Below, piece after piece: positions 17,985 to 27,523 of a stretch of 49,566 bases of DNA; the first letter of the stretch is position 1; each line of letters opens with the position of its first letter. A program made the position numbers and the translations under genes. Source of the DNA: Lachnospiraceae bacterium (GTDB lineage: Bacteria > Bacillota > Clostridia > Lachnospirales > Lachnospiraceae); NCBI GenBank assembly GCA_017456585.1, contig JAFTJD010000010.1, forward strand, positions 1 to 49,566, in the 5' to 3' direction. The notes under the pieces were generated by a model, which saw nothing but the letters and a program-made list of their open reading frames with translations, was not told the origin of the DNA and did no database searches.

Positions 17985-19028
17985 ATGGCTAAAGAAGATA
18001 AGTTAAAAGCATTAGACGCAGCACTTGCACAGATAGAGAGACAGTATGGTAAGGGTTCTGTTATGAAGCTCGGAGATTCCGGTAATAACATGAATATCGA
18101 AACTATTCCTACAGGTTCATTGAGTCTTGATATTGCACTTGGACTTGGTGGTATTCCTAAGGGAAGAATTGTTGAGGTATATGGACCTGAATCAAGTGGT
18201 AAGACAACCGTAGCTCTTCATATGGTAGCTGAAGTGCAGAAGAGAGGCGGAATAGCCGGTTTTATAGATGCGGAGCATGCACTTGATCCGGTTTATGCGA
18301 AGAATATCGGGGTAGATATTGATAATTTATACATATCACAGCCTGATAATGGTGAACAGGCACTTGAGATTACCGAGACTATGGTGCGTTCAGGTGCCAT
18401 TGACATAGTAATCGTTGACTCTGTAGCAGCACTTGTGCCTAAGGCAGAGATAGACGGTGAGATGGGAGATTCACATGTAGGTCTTCAGGCGAGACTTATG
18501 TCTCAGGCATTGAGAAAGCTTACAGCTGTTATCAGCAAGTCTAATTGTATTGTTATATTTATTAATCAGTTAAGAGAGAAAGTTGGAGTTATGTTCGGCA
18601 ATCCTGAGACTACTACAGGAGGTAGAGCACTTAAATTCTATTCATCAATACGTATGGATGTAAGAAGAATAGAATCTCTTAAGCAGGGTGGAGAGGTTAT
18701 TGGTAACCGTACAAGAATTAAGGTGGTTAAGAATAAGATAGCACCACCTTTCAAGGAAGCCGAATTCGATATTATGTTTGGACAGGGCATATCAACTGAG
18801 GGAGATATACTTGACCTTGCTGCACAGGTTGGAATTGTTGTTAAGAGTGGTGCGTGGTACGCTTATAATAATGAGAAGATAGGTCAGGGAAGAGAGAATG
18901 CGAAGACATTCCTTAAGGAGAATCCGGAGATTCTTAACGAAGTAGAGAATAAAGTGAGAGAGCATTTCGGACTTAATGGTTCGGCGGTTTTGACATCTGC
19001 CGCTGCTGCATCAGATGAAGATAATTAA
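17985..19028 (+). CDS. recA: Recombinase RecA
   Basis: The ATP-dependent strand-exchange protein and SOS co-protease, 347 residues. Walker A is GPESSGKT (67-74); [12 protein letters not shown], the [15 protein letters not shown]alker B region, the L2 loop with [17 protein letters not shown] and the [15 protein letters not shown] block are all intact. The C-terminus is short and acidic (DEDN). GGGAG before ATG 17985. It is under the LexA box at 17916-17929 and is followed by recX after a hairpin. Confidence 0.98.
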   Translation: MAKEDKLKALDAALAQIERQYGKGSVMKLGDSGNNMNIETIPTGSLSLDIALGLGGIPKGRIVEVYGPESSGKTTVALHMVAEVQKRGGIAGFIDAEHALDPVYAKNIGVDIDNLYISQPDNGEQALEITETMVRSGAIDIVIVDSVAALVPKAEIDGEMGDSHVGLQARLMSQALRKLTAVISKSNCIVIFINQLREKVGVMFGNPETTTGGRALKFYSSIRMDVRRIESLKQGGEVIGNRTRIKVVKNKIAPPFKEAEFDIMFGQGISTEGDILDLAAQVGIVVKSGAWYAYNNEKIGQGRENAKTFLKENPEILNEVENKVREHFGLNGSAVLTSAAAASDEDN

Positions 19029-19047
19029 TAATATAATGTAGAACTAT

Positions 19048-19100
19048 GCCGGATATCGTTGCTATGCTTTATCAGCTGATATCCGGCCTGTTATTTCTTG
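19048..19100 (+). terminator. Hairpin between recA and recX (partial terminator)
   Basis: GCCGGATATC (19048-19057) pairs perfectly with GATATCCGGC (19078-19087), followed by a T-rich tail TTATTTCTT. It may attenuate transcription from recA into recX, keeping RecX lower than RecA. Confidence 0.65.
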
Positions 19101-19112
19101 TGGGGTGATGAT

Positions 19113-19742
19113 GTGACAGGATATATAACAGATATAATATCTGTTAATCGTACTAAGAACAGGATTATAATAGATAAAGAAGGGTCATTCGTTTTGTATA
19201 AGAAGGAATGTGAAGCTTTTGGACTGAGTGTGGACAGCGAGCTTAACGATGAGGTATATGGAGAGATATTTCTTCTGTTACGACAACGTGCACTTAAATA
19301 TGCAGTCCATCTTTTGGAAGCAAGAGATAGGACAGAGGGGCAACTTTTGGACAAGTTATATAGTGCCGGATACCCGAAAGATGTGGCTGAATATGTTATA
19401 GAGAAGCTTCAGGGGTATAGATATATTAATGACAAGAATTTTGCAGATAACTTTATCAGGAATAATATCGGGATAATGAGTATGCGCGAGATAGAGAACA
19501 AGTTATATGATAAAAAAGTACCAGATGATATCGTTAAAGAGCTTGTGAGTCAATATAAGGATGATAATGCAGATTCGGAAGAAGAGGCTTTCAGATATCT
19601 TCTTAATAAAAAGAAAGTTGATATTAAGAGCCTTGATATTAAGGGGAAACAACGATTAACCGCTTTTTTTATGAGAAAAGGATTCTCATACGATTTTGTG
19701 AGAAAACATCTTAAAATTGAAGATGAAGATATTACATATTAA
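19113..19742 (+). CDS. recX: Regulatory protein RecX
   Basis: RecX modulates RecA filaments. The 209-residue protein consists of helical repeats: RALKYAVHLLEARDRTEGQLLDKL, then ...YPKDVAEYVIEKLQGYRYINDKNFADNFIRN, which is the signature RecX arrangement with YINDxxFA. GTG 19113 follows GGGGTG (19102-19107) and is preferred to TTG 19098. Position directly after recA is classical for recX. Confidence 0.92.
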   Translation: MTGYITDIISVNRTKNRIIIDKEGSFVLYKKECEAFGLSVDSELNDEVYGEIFLLLRQRALKYAVHLLEARDRTEGQLLDKLYSAGYPKDVAEYVIEKLQGYRYINDKNFADNFIRNNIGIMSMREIENKLYDKKVPDDIVKELVSQYKDDNADSEEEAFRYLLNKKKVDIKSLDIKGKQRLTAFFMRKGFSYDFVRKHLKIEDEDITY

Positions 19743-19775
19743 TAGTAAGAAATTTAAAATGAATTGTAAGAAAGC

Positions 19776-19804
19776 TTGACATAATTCTGAAAACAATATA
19801 AAAT
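19776..19804 (+). promoter_or_regulatory. sigma-A promoter of rny
   Basis: TTGACA (19776-19781), 17-nt spacer, TAAAAT (19799-19804), about 50 nt before the rny start. Confidence 0.65.
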
Positions 19805-19856
19805 TTAATTGTTGTATATTGTACAATGAAAACTAAATAAGGAGGTGCTCCTGTGC

Positions 19857-21410
19857 ATGGATATACTATATTATGTGATAGTAGCTGCTGCTACTTTACT
19901 GATAGTTGCTCCTATAACTTGGTGTATCGCCAGCGCTTATCATAAAAAGGTTGATGGAAAGAAGATAGGCAGTGCGGAGGATAGATCAAGAGAAATCATA
20001 GACGAAGCATTAAAGGTTGCTGAAACCAAGAAAAGAGAGGCTTCAATTGAAGCTAAAGAAGAAATCCTAAGAACTAGAAACGAACTTGAAAAAGAAACCA
20101 AAGAAAGACGTGCAGAGATCCAGAAATATGAGAGAAGAGTACTGTCTAAGGAAGAAGCGCTTGATAAGAAGACTGAGACACTTGAAAAGCGTGAAGCCGG
20201 TTTGGTTCAAAGAGAGGAAGTCCTTAGTAAGCGAACTCAGGAAGTAGAGGAACTTAACAAGCAAAGAGTGCAGGAATTAGAACGAATCTCAGGACTTACC
20301 TCCGAACAGGCAAAAGAATATCTTTTGAAAACGGTTGAAGATGAAGTTAAGCATGATACGGCTAAGTTAATTAAAGAATTAGATAGTCGTGCAAGAGAAG
20401 AAGCTTCTAAGAAGGCAAAAGAATATGTAGTTACTGCTATTCAGAAATGTGCTGCCGACCATGTTGCTGAGACAACTATTTCAGTTGTACAGCTTCCTAA
20501 TGATGAAATGAAGGGTAGAATCATTGGTAGAGAAGGTCGTAACATCCGTACATTGGAAACAATGACAGGTGTTGAGCTTATTATTGATGATACTCCTGAG
20601 GCAGTAGTTTTATCAGGTTTCGACCCGATAAGAAGAGAAGTAGCAAGAATTGCTTTAGAGAAACTTATTGTTGATGGCAGAATTCATCCGGCTAGAATTG
20701 AAGAGATGGTTGAGAAGGCTCGTAAAGAGGTTGAAACCATGATTCGAGAAGAAGGTGAATCTGCGTTATTAGAGGTAGGTGTGCATGGACTTCATCCGGA
20801 ACTTGTAAGATTGCTTGGTAAAATGAAGTTTAGAACCAGTTATGGTCAGAACGCATTGAAGCATTCAATTGAAGTTGCACATCTTTCAGGATTGTTGGCA
20901 GGAGAACTTGGCGTTGATGTCAGAATGGCAAAACGTGCCGGTTTGTTACACGATATCGGTAAATCTGTTGATCACGAAATTGAGGGAACTCACGTACAGA
21001 TTGGTTCAGATTTATGTAAGAAGTATAAAGAGTCAGCAATTGTTATTAATGCTGTAGAATCACATCATGGTGATGTTGAGGCAACATCAATTATTTCTTG
21101 TATAGTTCAGGCTGCGGATACTATTTCAGCCGCAAGACCGGGTGCAAGAAAGGAAACATTAGAAACATATACTACTCGTTTGAAACAGTTAGAGGAGATT
21201 ACCAATAACTTCAAGGGAGTAGATAAGTCTTTTGCAATTCAAGCAGGTAGAGAGATTCGAGTAATGGTTATACCTGAGCAGATTAATGATGACAACATGG
21301 TTTTACTTGCGCGTGATATTTCTAAACAGATTGAGAATGAGTTGGAATATCCGGGTCAGATAAAGGTTAGCGTTATCAGAGAGTCTAGGGTAGTTGATTA
21401 CGCACGTTAA
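19857..21410 (+). CDS. rny: Ribonuclease Y
   Basis: A membrane-anchored endoribonuclease initiating mRNA decay, 517 residues. An N-terminal membrane helix (about residues 4-26) is followed by a long charged coiled coil (about 40-180), a KH domain ([19 protein letters not shown]) and an HD domain with AGLLHDIGK and a second histidine set in ESHHGD. ATG 19857 is preferred over GTG 19845, which lies within the ribosome binding site. AGGAG (19840-19844) can pair with CTCCT (19848-19852), so the site may be partly hidden in a small hairpin. Confidence 0.96.
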   Translation: MDILYYVIVAAATLLIVAPITWCIASAYHKKVDGKKIGSAEDRSREIIDEALKVAETKKREASIEAKEEILRTRNELEKETKERRAEIQKYERRVLSKEEALDKKTETLEKREAGLVQREEVLSKRTQEVEELNKQRVQELERISGLTSEQAKEYLLKTVEDEVKHDTAKLIKELDSRAREEASKKAKEYVVTAIQKCAADHVAETTISVVQLPNDEMKGRIIGREGRNIRTLETMTGVELIIDDTPEAVVLSGFDPIRREVARIALEKLIVDGRIHPARIEEMVEKARKEVETMIREEGESALLEVGVHGLHPELVRLLGKMKFRTSYGQNALKHSIEVAHLSGLLAGELGVDVRMAKRAGLLHDIGKSVDHEIEGTHVQIGSDLCKKYKESAIVINAVESHHGDVEATSIISCIVQAADTISAARPGARKETLETYTTRLKQLEEITNNFKGVDKSFAIQAGREIRVMVIPEQINDDNMVLLARDISKQIENELEYPGQIKVSVIRESRVVDYAR

Positions 21411-21436
21411 ATAGCGTATATCGGATTATATGTAAG

Positions 21437-21479
21437 AAAAGTCTTAAAAACATTGGTTTTTAGGACTTTTTCTTTTTTT
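21437..21479 (+). terminator. rho-independent terminator after rny
   Basis: A 14-bp stem (21437-21450 with 21457-21470, one G-T pair), 6-nt loop, then TCTTTTTTT. Confidence 0.88.
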
Positions 21480-21523
21480 GTGCGATTGTTGTGATATACT
21501 GCATTATGTTTTGTTTTTTTGTA

Positions 21524-21552
21524 TTGACAAGATAAGTTGTTTTATATAAAAT
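21524..21552 (+). promoter_or_regulatory. sigma-A promoter of the aminotransferase gene
   Basis: TTGACA (21524-21529), 17-nt spacer, TAAAAT (21547-21552); an alternative TATAAA starts at 21545. Ribosome binding site GGAGG follows at 21602-21606. Confidence 0.6.
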
Positions 21553-21611
21553 GTAAAAAGTGGTTTTGCAAGAAAGACAAAATAAAATTTCATTTTATAT
21601 CGGAGGACATG

Positions 21612-22910
21612 ATGCAGCAGCAACAGCAGCAGTTATATACATCACTGACAAAAGAAGAATTATTAGCAGAGAGAGAGCTTCTTAGAAAGCAGGAAGAAGC
21701 CGCAAAGAATATGGCATTATCGCTTGATATGTCCAGAGGAAAGCCTGAGATTTCACAGTTAGACTTGGCTATGGATTTATTAACTATTGTAGATGCTAAC
21801 ACAAATATGAAGGTTGATGGCAACATTGATTGCAGAAATTATGGTATTTTAGATGGTATTGGTTCTGCTAAAGAACTTATGGCACAGATGCTTTCGGTTA
21901 AGCCTCAGAACATAATTGTATATGGTAATTCAAGCCTTAATATTATGTATGATACAATATCACGTTCATATACACATGGTGTTCTTGGAAGTACTCCATG
22001 GTGTAAGCTTGATAAGGTTAAATTCCTTTGCCCTGCACCGGGATATGACAGACATTTTGCCATAACAGAATTTTTTGGAATTGAGATGATTACAGTTCCG
22101 ATGAAGAATGATGGTCCTGATATGGACATTGTTGAGCAGTATGTGAATAATGACGAAAGTGTAAAGGGTATCTGGTGTGTACCTATGTATTCTAATCCTA
22201 CAGGAGTAACATTTTCAGATGAGGTTGTAAAGAGATTTGCTTCTCTTAAACCGGCTGCGAAGGATTTCCGTATTTTCTGGGATAATGCATATTGCATACA
22301 TCATTTATATGATGAACAGGATGTTCTTTTGAATCTTGCTGATGAGTGTGAGAAGGCCGGTAACCCGGATATATATTATATATTTGGTTCTACCTCAAAG
22401 GTTAGCTTTGCAGGTGCAGGTATAGCTGCTATGGCGTCTTCTGTAGCTAATCTTAACGGAGTTAAGAAGCAGATGACTGTTCAGACCATTGGACATGATA
22501 AGGTTAATCAGTTAAGACATGTTCTCTATTATAAGAATTTAGATGGATTAAAAGAGCATATGAAGAAGCATGCTAATATCCTTAGACCGAAATTTGATGC
22601 GGTTCTTGAAGTGCTTGAGAGCGAGCTGGCAGGAACCGGTATAGCTACATGGTCTGAGCCTAAGGGTGGATATTTTGTTTCGTTTGATGCATTAGAGGGT
22701 TGTGCTAAGGCGATAGTCGCTAAATGTGCAGAGCTTGGAGTAGTTCTTACAGGTGCCGGAGCAACATATCCTTACGGAAATGATCCGATGGATAGAAATA
22801 TAAGAATAGCTCCGTCTTTCCCTACCATTGAAGAACTTAAGCAGGCTGTGGAGATATTTGTATTAAGCGTTAAGCTTGTAAGTATTGATAAATTATTAGA
22901 AAGTAAATAA
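21612..22910 (+). CDS. Type Ic aspartate aminotransferase-like PLP enzyme
   Basis: A fold type I aminotransferase of 432 residues. The pattern ALSLDMSRGKPE near the N-terminus, YGNSSLN (phosphate binding), MYSNPTGVTFSD (SNPTG), FWDNAY (cofactor Asp/Tyr), STSKVSFAGAG (Schiff-base lysine) and the substrate-binding Arg in RNIRIAPSFP point to the class Ic aspartate aminotransferases rather than the usual class Ia/Ib. Likely it makes aspartate from oxaloacetate using glutamate. ATG 21612 is 5 nt after GGAGG; ATG 21609 is also possible. The N-terminus begins with six glutamines encoded by CAG/CAA codons. It is monocistronic. Confidence 0.82.
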   Translation: MQQQQQQLYTSLTKEELLAERELLRKQEEAAKNMALSLDMSRGKPEISQLDLAMDLLTIVDANTNMKVDGNIDCRNYGILDGIGSAKELMAQMLSVKPQNIIVYGNSSLNIMYDTISRSYTHGVLGSTPWCKLDKVKFLCPAPGYDRHFAITEFFGIEMITVPMKNDGPDMDIVEQYVNNDESVKGIWCVPMYSNPTGVTFSDEVVKRFASLKPAAKDFRIFWDNAYCIHHLYDEQDVLLNLADECEKAGNPDIYYIFGSTSKVSFAGAGIAAMASSVANLNGVKKQMTVQTIGHDKVNQLRHVLYYKNLDGLKEHMKKHANILRPKFDAVLEVLESELAGTGIATWSEPKGGYFVSFDALEGCAKAIVAKCAELGVVLTGAGATYPYGNDPMDRNIRIAPSFPTIEELKQAVEIFVLSVKLVSIDKLLESK

Positions 22911-22921
22911 TATGATGATTG

Positions 22922-22959
22922 CAAGCTTTTGACAGGATATAGTTGCTGTTGAAAGCTTG
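22922..22959. terminator. Possible weak terminator hairpin before proC
   Basis: CAAGCTTT (22922-22929) pairs with AAAGCTTG (22952-22959). There is no T run after it, so it is only a candidate. Confidence 0.3.
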
Positions 22960-23017
22960 TTGTGCATAAGAATCAAAGTGTATACATAGTGTATTTTAAA
23001 CAAGAGGAGGAGAGATA

Positions 23018-23806
23018 ATGAATAAGATAGCATTTATTGGAATGGGTAATATGGGAAAAGCGTTGCTTAAGGGTGCACTTAAATCCATGAGTAACGATAG
23101 GTTTATGTTTGCGGATAAGGTGTTATCAGAAGAAATAATAAATGAATATGGTGTATATGGAACAACTGACAATGCAGAGTGTGCAAAAGAAGCTAAATAT
23201 ATTTTCCTTGCGGTTAAGCCACAGTTTTTCGGGAATGTAGTAGAGGATATCAAGGATTATATGACAGAGGATAAGGTTGTTATATCCATCATGGCCGGAA
23301 TAAATATTGATAAAATTAAAGCATCTCTTGGAAATGTCAGAGTAGTAAGGGTTATGCCTAACACACCTGCACTTGTGGAAGCAGGAATGAGTGGAGTATG
23401 TTTTGATAATTCTGATTATCAGGATGAAGAGAAAAAAGTTGTTTTTGAAATACTTGAATCCTGTGGAATAATAAAGACGGTTGACGAATCACTTATGAGT
23501 GCAGTTACTTGTGTGAGTGGAAGTTCACCTGCGTATGTTTATATGTTTATTGAAGCACTGGCTGACAGTGCAGTAAAATATGGCTTACCAAGAAACACGG
23601 CATATGAGATGGCTGCACAGACAGTTCTAGGTGCGGCTAAGATGGTTCTTGAGACAGGTAAAGTACCTGCAGAGCTTAAAGATATGGTATGTTCACCTGC
23701 CGGAACTACGATTGCAGGTGTAGCAGCATTGGAGGAGTACGGCTTTAGAAATGCTATTATTAAGGCAACTGATAATTGTTATAAAAGAGCGGAGGAATTG
23801 AAATGA
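23018..23806 (+). CDS. proC: Pyrroline-5-carboxylate reductase
   Basis: The last step of proline synthesis, NAD(P)H-dependent. 262 residues with N-terminal Rossmann motif FIGMGNMGKAL, the conserved VRVMPNTPALVEAGM, and the C-terminal dimerisation signature SGSSPAYVYMFIEALADSAVKYGLPR with LGAAKMV and GTTIAGVAALE. A strong GAGGAGGAG precedes ATG 23018. Its TGA stop overlaps the ATG of the Nudix gene by 4 nt (ATGA), giving translational coupling. Confidence 0.95.
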   Translation: MNKIAFIGMGNMGKALLKGALKSMSNDRFMFADKVLSEEIINEYGVYGTTDNAECAKEAKYIFLAVKPQFFGNVVEDIKDYMTEDKVVISIMAGINIDKIKASLGNVRVVRVMPNTPALVEAGMSGVCFDNSDYQDEEKKVVFEILESCGIIKTVDESLMSAVTCVSGSSPAYVYMFIEALADSAVKYGLPRNTAYEMAAQTVLGAAKMVLETGKVPAELKDMVCSPAGTTIAGVAALEEYGFRNAIIKATDNCYKRAEELK

Positions 23807-24336
23807 AACCTCAAAGAAGAATATCAAGAGAGCTTGCTTATAATGGTAAAATAATAGATATATATTGTGATACCATAGAATTGGAAAATGGAAATATAGC
23901 CAAATTTGATTATATAGGTCATAAAGGTGCAGCGGCAGTTGTTCCGGTTAAGGATGACGGGAAAATACTTCTTGTAAGACAATATCGTAATGCACTTGAC
24001 AGATTTACTCTTGAGATACCTGCCGGAGGAAAGAACGGCATAGAAGAAGAGGGTATAAAGTGCGCTGCCAGAGAATTAGAGGAAGAGACCGGTTATCGTT
24101 CGGATAATCTGGTTCCGTTAATAGCAGTTAATACGACAGTCGCTTTCTGCAATGAATTGATTGAGATTTTTCTTGCGAGGGATTTGAAGGAAAGCAAACA
24201 GAATCTTGATGAGGATGAATTTGTTGAAGTTGAAGAATATTCACTTGATGAACTTATTAAGATGATAAAGGAAGGCACTATTACAGATTCCAAAACAGTA
24301 TCAGCTATACTTGCTTACAAAGAATTTTATGCATAA
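23803..24336 (+). CDS. nudF: Nudix hydrolase, ADP-ribose pyrophosphatase
   Basis: Hydrolyses ADP-ribose to AMP and ribose 5-phosphate. 177 residues. The Nudix box fits G-x5-E-x7-RELxEExG, here with AARELEEETGY at its end and the upstream PAGGKNG. The N-terminal ISRELAYNGKIIDIYCDTIELENG block is characteristic of the ADP-ribose pyrophosphatase subfamily. Overlaps proC by 4 nt. In Bacillus subtilis nudF lies near spoIIM and xerD, and the same partners are found here, though in reversed orientation. Confidence 0.88.
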   Translation: MKPQRRISRELAYNGKIIDIYCDTIELENGNIAKFDYIGHKGAAAVVPVKDDGKILLVRQYRNALDRFTLEIPAGGKNGIEEEGIKCAARELEEETGYRSDNLVPLIAVNTTVAFCNELIEIFLARDLKESKQNLDEDEFVEVEEYSLDELIKMIKEGTITDSKTVSAILAYKEFYA

Positions 24337-24395
24337 ATAAGAACCGTCATAAAATACTGTCTAGTATTTCATGACGGTTCTTATTATTTTTATTA
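24336..24395. terminator. Bidirectional terminator between the Nudix and xerD genes
   Basis: A perfect 15-bp stem (24336-24350 with 24371-24385) followed on the plus strand by ATTTTTATT and preceded by A-rich sequence for the other strand. The loop also folds (AAATACT/AGTATTT). It serves both convergent genes. Confidence 0.85.
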
Positions 24396-24408
24396 AGGCT
24401 AGTGCGTT

Positions 24409-25296
24409 TTAACTTCGTGGATGTGAAAAAGAATATACATCGCGAAGCCTAAAGTTTGTATTTGAATATAACTGGGTGCTTGAGATGTCCGAATGACCGA
24501 GCATCTTCTGCACTGATTGCAAGTCAGCACCATTCTCAATAAGATGTTTGGCAAATGAGTGGCGAAGAACATGCGGAGTAATAGGCGTATCAATACCTGC
24601 TTTAGCGCCATAGTGCTTGATGAGCTTCCAAAAACCCTGACGGCTCATCGGAGTTCCTGAACAGTTAGTAAACAGGAATTCGGACGAGGTATCTGAAATC
24701 ATTTCCTTACGTGTAATATTAATATAATTATTGAGGGCATTCTTGGCTTTAGAACCAAATGGAATAATGCGCTCCTTGTTGCCTGCATCACATACAATAT
24801 ATCCAAGCTTAAGGTTGACATCAGATAACTTGAGGTTAATCAATTCTGAAACTCTGATTCCTGTTGCGTATAATAATTCAAGCATGGCAGTGTCACGAAT
24901 TCCCTTAGCAGAAGAGGTATCCGGTTGAGATAAAAGCCTGTCCACTTCCGATACGGTAAGCGTACTTGGAAACTTCTTCTCAATCTTGGGAGCCTTAAGA
25001 TTGATTGCCGGATTCTTGTCTATCAATCTATTCGTAAAAAGATAATTATAATATGCCTTGATAGAAGCAATGTTTCTGGATATGGATGCAGGAGCACTAC
25101 CATTTTTCTCTAAAAATAACATATACGAATTAAGCAAGGTTTCGGTTGCCTTGGTTGCATCTGATACACCTTGGCTTATAATATAATCGCAATATTTCTG
25201 CAAATCCCTTCTGTAGGACTGCAAAGTGTTCTTAGAGGAATGTTTCTCTGTCTCTAAGTAAGTTATAAATTCTGTAACACCCATTTCCATTACCAT
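24409..25296 (-). CDS. xerD: Site-specific tyrosine recombinase XerD
   Basis: Resolves chromosome dimers at dif, usually with XerC. 295 residues. N-terminal SAM-like DNA-binding domain (1-105) and C-terminal catalytic domain with the full set Arg148 (ATGIRVSEL), His242 and Arg245 (HVLRHSF), His268 (LGHSD) and Tyr277 (TQLYS). The C-terminus ends SHPRS, like the XerD/XerC SHPRA-type end. Upstream in-frame ATG choices (MVMEM, MEM, MG) cannot be decided as GGGATGG and ATGGAA both could bind ribosomes. The chromosomal location beside nudF and spoIIM supports XerD rather than an integrase. Confidence 0.88.
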   Translation of the reverse strand: MVMEMGVTEFITYLETEKHSSKNTLQSYRRDLQKYCDYIISQGVSDATKATETLLNSYMLFLEKNGSAPASISRNIASIKAYYNYLFTNRLIDKNPAINLKAPKIEKKFPSTLTVSEVDRLLSQPDTSSAKGIRDTAMLELLYATGIRVSELINLKLSDVNLKLGYIVCDAGNKERIIPFGSKAKNALNNYINITRKEMISDTSSEFLFTNCSGTPMSRQGFWKLIKHYGAKAGIDTPITPHVLRHSFAKHLIENGADLQSVQKMLGHSDISSTQLYSNTNFRLRDVYSFSHPRS

Positions 25297-25485
25297 CCCA
25301 AGTAAATATATTGTTTCATCTGTTGTTAGTGTGCAAGACTTATTATATATACTTTTTTAACTAAAATCAAATGTTTTTTTTGAGGTTTTTTGGGCATTTT
25401 CATGGTGTTTTTTGCCAAAACACAATATATCGAAAGTACTAGTTTGCGGTGGGCAATATCTTGTGTAAATTCTTTTGAAAAAATA

Positions 25486-26040
25486 TTAAAAAGATTTAAT
25501 AATTATTTTCATTAAAAATACGTTTAACAGACTCTCGCATACTATACCGGCAAGTATAAAGAGGACAATGGAGGATATTAACTTAAATGAGGGTGAATGA
25601 AGTATATCGTTTGTACACATTTTGTTCCATGCGAGGGCATAGAAAAGAAAGTGCGGTATTATCGTGCATATGAAAAATAGCAGACCGGATATACCGTATT
25701 GTTGGATATAGAAGCCTTGCAGGATTGAAAACATAAAACCGAAGATGATGCAGTAGCTATATGATAATACGTAGCGTAAAGGTGTTAACTGAGTTAATGT
25801 GAGAATTGCAAATTCCTTAAGCCGTTTCTTAGTTATGTGGCTAAACAGCCCGGTGTGATTAATCATGGTTGTGGATGCGGAAAGTGTATCGGTGTTTAAT
25901 TCGTGATACAACGACATAGGAGGAAAGAAAATCTCGTTATATTTTATGAAAAATACGGCGCCTGCTATTATACCGATTGCAAAGACAATTGCTTGCTTTA
26001 ATGTTAATGATAAGGGGAGATTTTGGATGTTTGTAAGCAT
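25486..26040 (-). CDS. spoIIM: SpoIIM-like stage II sporulation membrane protein
   Basis: A 184-residue membrane protein with about five hydrophobic helices, beginning after an amphipathic N-terminus, with a FFIKYNEIFFPP loop. SpoIIM takes part in peptidoglycan hydrolysis and engulfment during sporulation. The sequence match by eye is modest (size, topology, conserved spacing), but placement next to xerD and nudF as in sporulating Firmicutes is strong support. A good AAGGA precedes the ATG. Presence does not prove that the organism sporulates. The 189 nt between this gene and xerD is AT-rich and contains a 7-bp hairpin at 25405-25423 only. Confidence 0.6.
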   Translation of the reverse strand: MLTNIQNLPLSLTLKQAIVFAIGIIAGAVFFIKYNEIFFPPMSLYHELNTDTLSASTTMINHTGLFSHITKKRLKEFAILTLTQLTPLRYVLSYSYCIIFGFMFSILQGFYIQQYGISGLLFFICTIIPHFLFYALAWNKMCTNDILHSPSFKLISSIVLFILAGIVCESLLNVFLMKIIIKSF

Positions 26041-26150
26041 GGTAGTCCTTAGATATGATTTATAACAATATATGATTAATGTATTAGTTTATAACATAAA
26101 AAATCTATTGAAAAATGTTCGTATACGATAAGTTTTTGATAAGTTTTTGG

Positions 26151-26179
26151 TTGATAGATAGAATTATTTGTGTTATAAT
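26151..26179 (+). promoter_or_regulatory. sigma-A promoter of the unknown membrane gene
   Basis: TTGATA (26151-26156), 17-nt spacer, TATAAT (26174-26179). An 11-nt direct repeat GATAAGTTTTT lies immediately upstream (from about 26127). Confidence 0.7.
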
Positions 26180-26220
26180 GAAATGCTAAGTTTATAGTAA
26201 ATGATAAAAGGAGAAAAGGT

Positions 26221-26655
26221 ATGAAGTTTTTTCAGAAAATTGCATTAAGATCAGGTTTTTTTATTTTTGATGAACTCAGTATGATTTTGGCGGCAGCATT
26301 GTACATATTACCTGTTGTTGCATATAAGATGATTAATTTGCCGATTTGTATTTTTTCAGCAGTTGGTGTGTTCCTTGTAATCACCATGAGAAACAGATTA
26401 AAGCAGCTTGGATCAAATGGATTGGTTGCTCTTGTAACATTGATTCATGTCGCAATCGGTGTGTTTGGCATCCTTGTTATTATAGTAAGAAATCTGCTTA
26501 TAGCTGTAGGCAAGATTAAGAGAGTTAATTATGCAGGTCTTTGCTGGGCTAATGAAAGAAGATATGATGATGAACGCGCTAAAGAGTATGGCTTTAAGAG
26601 CGTTGATGATGCAATAAATGCAGGAGTTATGTTTGACGGAACAAAGCTTTGGTAA
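26221..26655 (+). CDS. Hypothetical membrane protein
   Basis: 144 residues with two to three hydrophobic helices (about 17-36, 40-55 and 70-93) followed by a charged C-terminal part containing ERRYDDERAKEYGFKSVDDAINAG. The C-terminal tail would be cytosolic or external; topology is undecided. AAAGGAG precedes ATG 26221 and a promoter is recognisable. I do not recognise the family. Confidence 0.75.
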   Translation: MKFFQKIALRSGFFIFDELSMILAAALYILPVVAYKMINLPICIFSAVGVFLVITMRNRLKQLGSNGLVALVTLIHVAIGVFGILVIIVRNLLIAVGKIKRVNYAGLCWANERRYDDERAKEYGFKSVDDAINAGVMFDGTKLW

Positions 26656-26663
26656 AATAGAAC

Positions 26664-26696
26664 CGCGTTCGGTGATTACCCGTAACGCGATTTTTT
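26664..26696 (+). terminator. rho-independent terminator
   Basis: CGCGTT (26664-26669) pairs with AACGCG (26684-26689), followed by A and TTTTTT (26691-26696). Confidence 0.75.
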
Positions 26697-26722
26697 GAAG
26701 TATTAGGTGATAGGAGATTTAT

Positions 26723-27523
26723 ATGACTTTAAATTCTATGTTTTATACTTGCGTTGTATGTTTTATTCTTCCGGTGCTCATGGCTATGGCACTTCCGAAA
26801 GATAAAGCACTTACTAATAAAAAGGGCGGCGTAGTCAGCATGTTTGTGCTTGGAGCTGCTGTCTATTTCCTTTCGGAAATTCTGTGCAGAAGAATGATAT
26901 TTATTAATTTTATAAATGATACTGACTGGTATTATTTTTTGCAACAGGAACCGTTAAAGTATAGTTTGTTTTATTGCTCGACGGCAGCCTTTGTAGAGGA
27001 GATTGCAAGACTGGTGATATTTCTTTTCTTCTACAGAAGATTTACCGGTAAATACATGGATAAGATGAGTGCTGTAAGATATGGACTGGGAGCTGCATGG
27101 GTTGAGGCGATAGCGATTATCGGTTTGACAGTTCTTAAGTTCCTTATTGCAACGACAGCCGATACAAGAATTCTTGATGAGATTGCTTCGTTAAAAACAA
27201 CCATGGCAGGTACTGAGAGAATTATTGGATTTTTTACACAGGTAAGTTATGCGCTGATAATAGTTGCCGGAATTAGATTCAGAAAGAAAACGATATGTAC
27301 AATTTTTGCATTCTTACTTCATGCCGGTGCAGCTACACTTGATATGTGGTTGGGACTTCTTAGCTGGCGTTATAGGGATTTGTTATATGTAAATGCAGGA
27401 ATAGCTTTAGTACTATGTTTATTGGCATTAGGTTTGTGGAACTTGTTTGAAAGGAAGGCAAAACAAGATGTATCGAAGCATTCTTCAGGAAATGCAAACG
27501 TGGAAGGAAAAAATGCATCATAG
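26723..27523 (+). CDS. YhfC family intramembrane protease-like protein
   Basis: 266 residues, seven or more hydrophobic helices. The motif EEIARLVIFLF in the third helix, GLGAAWVEA in the following one and the HAGAA in a later helix fit the YhfC family, related to CAAX-type intramembrane peptidases; the acidic pair and the histidine would be the active-site residues. Substrate is unknown. AGGAG precedes ATG. The 3' end overlaps the ATPase gene start by 56 nt, so both are probably expressed together. Confidence 0.75.
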   Translation: MTLNSMFYTCVVCFILPVLMAMALPKDKALTNKKGGVVSMFVLGAAVYFLSEILCRRMIFINFINDTDWYYFLQQEPLKYSLFYCSTAAFVEEIARLVIFLFFYRRFTGKYMDKMSAVRYGLGAAWVEAIAIIGLTVLKFLIATTADTRILDEIASLKTTMAGTERIIGFFTQVSYALIIVAGIRFRKKTICTIFAFLLHAGAATLDMWLGLLSWRYRDLLYVNAGIALVLCLLALGLWNLFERKAKQDVSKHSSGNANVEGKNAS

